Part shown: positions 15,388 through 17,797 of the stretch, piece after piece
How positions within the stretch are numbered: the first letter of the stretch is position 1
How the letters are laid out: the number at the start of each line of letters is the position of its first letter
The notes under the pieces: generated by a model
What the model saw: only the letters and a program-made list of their open reading frames with translations
Database searches by the model: none
What the model was told of the DNA's origin: nothing
Translations under genes and position numbers: made by a program
NCBI GenBank assembly: GCA_964501335.1
Contig: CAZCTC010000112.1
Location: 1 to 17,797, forward strand
Length of the DNA: 17,797 nucleotides
Direction: 5' to 3'
DNA from: CAZCTC01 sp964501335
Lineage (GTDB): Bacteria > Chloroflexota > Anaerolineae > B4-G1 > SLSP01

Positions 15388-15416
15388 CAAAGGAGCTACT
15401 TGAAAAGGAGGCTGGT

Positions 15417-16106
15417 ATGAGCACGAGTTCGCTTTCACAGGGGGCTTTGCTGAAGATGGTTCTGGTCCGCCTGGTCCTGTCGATTCCGGCCCTGGGCGCG
15501 CTATTCTTCTGGCCGGCAGGGACCTTTGATTACTGGCAGGCCTGGGTCTATCTGATCCTGCTCTTTGCTCTCATGCTTTTTATCCTGGTCTACTTTATGA
15601 AGAACGATCCGGCGGTGCTGGAGCGCCGGATGCGGATGAAAGAGAAGGAGTCGGAACAGAGCCTGCTGATCAAGCTCTCTTATCTGCCCTTTCTCCTGGC
15701 CTATCTGTTGCCTGGTTTCGACCGGCGTTTCGGCTGGTCCCAGGTACCGGTCTGGCTGGTGATCGTGGCCGATCTTCTTTTTGTCCTGGGGTATATCGCC
15801 TTCTTTCTGGTGTTGCGGGAAAACCATTATGCTTCTCGCGTGATCGAAGTGGAAAAGTCGCAAACGGTGATTACCACCGGCCCCTATGCTCTGGTGCGCC
15901 ACCCCATGTATTCAGGGCTGTTGTTGATGTATATCTTCTCGCCGCTGGCCCTGGGTTCTTATTGGGCGGTGATCCCGGCGCTGTTGGTGGTTCCGATCAT
16001 CATCGCACGCATTGGTAATGAAGAGAGCGTCCTTCAGCGGGATCTGAAGGGGTATACGGATTATATGAAGAAGACCCGTTATCGTCTGCTTCCCGGGATC
16101 TGGTAG
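15417..16106 (+). CDS. Isoprenylcysteine carboxyl methyltransferase-like membrane protein
   Basis: This 229-residue integral membrane protein has hydrophobic spans at about 12-33, 40-61, 85-99, 110-133 and 164-197. The C-terminal signature GPYALVRHPMYSG (155-167), with Glu203 and the ending GYTDYMKKTRYRLLPGIW, is that of the ICMT/phospholipid methyltransferase superfamily. In that superfamily the RHPxY segment and the following helix bind S-adenosylmethionine. The methyl acceptor of bacterial members is generally unknown. Related bacterial families (PEMT, NnrU-like) are alternatives, but the spacing from RHPMYSG to the C-terminal tyrosine-rich block favours ICMT-like. It is flanked by its own repeat and terminator, so it is probably monocistronic and unrelated to sugar use. 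Confidence 0.85.
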   Translation: MSTSSLSQGALLKMVLVRLVLSIPALGALFFWPAGTFDYWQAWVYLILLFALMLFILVYFMKNDPAVLERRMRMKEKESEQSLLIKLSYLPFLLAYLLPGFDRRFGWSQVPVWLVIVADLLFVLGYIAFFLVLRENHYASRVIEVEKSQTVITTGPYALVRHPMYSGLLLMYIFSPLALGSYWAVIPALLVVPIIIARIGNEESVLQRDLKGYTDYMKKTRYRLLPGIW

Positions 16107-16117
16107 AGGAGTTTTTT

Positions 16118-16164
16118 GATGTTTGGGTGCGCCTTCTGAGGCGCACCCAAACATCGGCTTTTTT
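16118..16164 (+). terminator. Terminator hairpin, repeat-family hairpin copy 9
   Basis: A 16-bp perfect stem (16118-16133 with 16140-16155, loop TTCTGA) is followed by CGGC and a T6 run (16159-16164), 11 bp after the methyltransferase-like gene's stop. Its downstream flank ends in CCGGGTTAAC, resembling the outer flank of repeat copies 4 and 7, but the GCGCGTCG arm is absent. Confidence 0.8.
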
Positions 16165-16203
16165 GCCTTCTCCGGGTTAACTTTATAAATCGATAATTTC
16201 TTT

Positions 16204-16237
16204 CTCAGTGCTCTCTGTGTCTCTTTGTGGTGAAATC
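16204..16237 (-). repeat. CACARAGAG-type degenerate repeat
   Basis: On the minus strand the sequence reads as a loosely periodic run of CACAAAGAGA, CACAGAGAG and CACTGAG units. Similar purine-rich ACCACAGAGRCACAGAG strings are, from memory, scattered in intergenic DNA of several bacterial phyla, and I cannot verify this here. The rest of 16165-16371 shows only a short CCCC/GGGG hairpin (16304-16314) and a CATGA/TCATG hairpin (16256-16271). Confidence 0.45.
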
Positions 16238-16371
16238 TTTCTCCTCTTCACGTTTCATGATTCCAGTCATGGGCAACCTGGGAAAATCGTGGTTGAAAAC
16301 ACTCCCCGCCGGGGTAGGGATCGGATAAAGTAGAGCCATAGAAGAATGTTCTACCGGCAGAGGAGGCAACG

Positions 16372-17733
16372 ATGAAAACGATATTGCGGAAAACAGGTTC
16401 CTGGTTGACGGCGGCCCTGGGAGTGATTCTGGCCGCGTCCATTTACGGTCAAACGCTGGCGGCGCCCACGGCGGTTACTTATCCCGTTGTGGATACGGGA
16501 CAGAGCAAATGTTATGCCGGCGGCGGGGCGGAGATCAGCTGTCCGGCGGCCGGAGCCGCTTTCTATGGGCAGGATGCCCAGTTTGTCGGCCGGACGCCCT
16601 CGTATACGAACAACGGTAACGGCACGATTACGGATAATGTGACGGGCTTGATGTGGCAGAAGAGCCCGGATCGAGACGGCAACGGCACGATCAATGCGAC
16701 GGATAAGCTCACCTATTCAGCGGCCGGTCCTTATTGCCAGAATCTGGTGCTGGGCGGCTATGACGACTGGCGCCTGCCCGATATCAAAACGCTCTATTCG
16801 TTGATCAAATTCAATGGGACCGATCCCAGCGGTATGGCGGGCACTGATACCAGCGGCCTGACGCCCTTTATCGACACTGCGTATTTCAACTTTGCGTATG
16901 GAGATACGGCGGCGGGGGAGCGGATCATCGATGCGCAATATGCCAGCAGCACGCTCTATGTGACGACCACAGGACAGATGGGAGATACCACGATGTTCGG
17001 CGTGAACTTTGCCGACGGGCGGATCAAGGGGTACGGGTTGGTCGTCAACGGCAGCGCGAAGACCTTCTTTGTGATGTGCGTGCGGGGCAATACCGGCTAC
17101 GGTGTCAATGCCTTTGTGGATAACGGCGATCAGACCATTACCGACAATGCGACAGGCCTGATGTGGAGTCAATCGGACAGCGGCACGGCGATGAACTGGC
17201 AAAGTGCGCTGGCCTGGGTGGCGCAGAAAAACCAGGAGAACTATCTGGGCCATAATGACTGGCGTCTGCCGAATGCCAAAGAGTTGCAGAGCATCGTCGA
17301 TTACAGCCGTTCTCCTGCGACCACCGGTTCGGCCGCGCTGGCGGCGGTTTTCACCGCGACGGCGTTTATCAATGAGGGCGGGCAGCAGGACTGGGGCTGG
17401 TATTGGACTTCGACCAGCCATGCGAACGAGACGGGCACGGCCTATTCCGCCGTCTACCTGGCCTTCGGCCGGGCAACCGGCTGGCAGAAAGCCACGCCGG
17501 CGGCCACCTGTTATACGCTCTACGATGTCCATGGGGCGGGGGCTCAGCGCAGTGATCCCAAAGAGAGCAGCGGCCTGGTCGTGATCGGGACGGCCTGTAA
17601 CGGCGGCACCGCCTACGGCCGGGGGCCGCAGGGCGATGCGCTCCGCAATTCCGATTACGTGCGGCTGGTGCGGGACGCCAATCCGATCGTCTTCAGCTAC
17701 ACAGTCTACCTGCCTCTGATCAGTAGACAGTAA
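16372..17733 (+). CDS. Secreted protein with two DUF1566 (Lcl_C) domains
   Basis: This 453-residue exported protein has a signal peptide at residues 1-30 (basic KTILRK start, hydrophobic core, likely cleavage after QTLA). Two DUF1566-type modules follow. The first has TDNVTGLMWQ (87-96), DDWRLPD (131-137) and MCVRG (235-239). The second has TDNATGLMWS (257-266), NDWRLPN (295-301), a WYWTSTS block near 343 and YVRLVRD (429-435). DUF1566 domains are related to C-type-lectin/FGE-like folds and occur in many secreted or surface proteins. The role here is unknown. Residues 100-111 (DRDGNGTINATD) match an EF-hand/dockerin calcium loop. The protein ends with VYLPLISRQ, which resembles the hydrophobic tail on many Chloroflexota exported proteins (from memory). 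The start is fixed by GAGGAGG 5 nt upstream. The stop abuts repeat copy 8. Confidence 0.88.
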   Translation: MKTILRKTGSWLTAALGVILAASIYGQTLAAPTAVTYPVVDTGQSKCYAGGGAEISCPAAGAAFYGQDAQFVGRTPSYTNNGNGTITDNVTGLMWQKSPDRDGNGTINATDKLTYSAAGPYCQNLVLGGYDDWRLPDIKTLYSLIKFNGTDPSGMAGTDTSGLTPFIDTAYFNFAYGDTAAGERIIDAQYASSTLYVTTTGQMGDTTMFGVNFADGRIKGYGLVVNGSAKTFFVMCVRGNTGYGVNAFVDNGDQTITDNATGLMWSQSDSGTAMNWQSALAWVAQKNQENYLGHNDWRLPNAKELQSIVDYSRSPATTGSAALAAVFTATAFINEGGQQDWGWYWTSTSHANETGTAYSAVYLAFGRATGWQKATPAATCYTLYDVHGAGAQRSDPKESSGLVVIGTACNGGTAYGRGPQGDALRNSDYVRLVRDANPIVFSYTVYLPLISRQ

Positions 17734-17797
17734 ACAGCCTGCGTCGCCTGTGCGGCTCTGGAAAAGGCCACCTTAAACAAAAAAACTCTCTCTTCCG
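17734..17797 (+). repeat. Hairpin-arm repeat element, copy 8, hairpin missing (partial)
   Basis: Bases 17734-17770 equal 34-70 with one mismatch and include the terminal motif CCTGTGCGG (17747-17755). The hairpin expected next is absent. CCTTA leads directly into AACAAAAAAACTCTCTC, the start of the pyrimidine-rich arm. The window ends before the GCGCGTCG block, so completeness cannot be judged. Confidence 0.75.

Noticed and set aside
17100..17733. Diversity-generating retroelement with DUF1566 as the variable protein
   Set aside because: No reverse transcriptase or template repeat is present in the window; only the fold family is suggestive.

Overview
The window reads as a glycan-catabolism locus on a bacterial chromosome, most likely from a member of the Chloroflexota (Anaerolineae-like). 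That placement is inference. It rests on the lipoprotein with an Ala/Pro/Thr-rich linker, the LplABC-type sugar importer without its own ATPase, a secreted protein ending in VYLPLISRQ, and moderately GC-rich coding DNA separated by AT-rich, repeat-filled spacers. No rRNA, tRNA, CRISPR array, transposase or replication gene was seen.

Layout. Bases 1-228 hold a repeat element. On the minus strand follow a GH42 beta-galactosidase (229-2193) and, upstream of it in the same operon, a LacI-family regulator (2198-3304). A 205-bp divergent promoter region with two good sigma70-type promoters and CG-centred operator-like sites separates these from a plus-strand importer operon: lipoprotein (3510-5270), permease 1 (5359-6249) and permease 2 (6267-7151). 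A repeat-rich spacer precedes GH94 glycoside phosphorylase (7647-10061), which overlaps a GH29 alpha-L-fucosidase (10058-11341) by an ATGA junction. A spacer with two tail-to-tail repeat copies leads to a YicI-type GH31 alpha-xylosidase (11655-13928). Beyond lie an unrecognised minus-strand gene (14180-14809), a 600-bp repeat-dense spacer, an isoprenylcysteine methyltransferase-like membrane protein (15417-16106), and a secreted two-domain DUF1566 protein (16372-17733).

Function. Alpha-fucosidase, beta-galactosidase, alpha-xylosidase and a beta-glucan-disaccharide-type phosphorylase together match the bonds of fucosylated xyloglucan oligosaccharides (Fuc-Gal-Xyl side chains on a beta-1,4-glucan backbone). 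All four enzymes lack signal peptides. The simplest model is ABC import of oligosaccharides, stripping of side chains in the cytoplasm, and phosphorolysis of the backbone to glucose-1-phosphate, under the adjacent LacI regulator. Substrates are inferred from families.

The least expected content is between the genes: a family of about 130-184-bp elements, at least eight copies in both orientations. Each is built from terminal repeats containing ACCTGTGCGGT, a GC-rich hairpin whose stem differs between copies yet stays perfectly paired around a TCTG/CAGA loop, and an arm with invariant GCGCGTCG and TTGCGGG. The copy right after the alpha-xylosidase has near-perfect terminal inverted repeats and an 8-bp direct duplication, so it looks like a MITE-type transposed element. 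Further hairpin-only relatives and a 17-bp tandem array lie in the same spacers.
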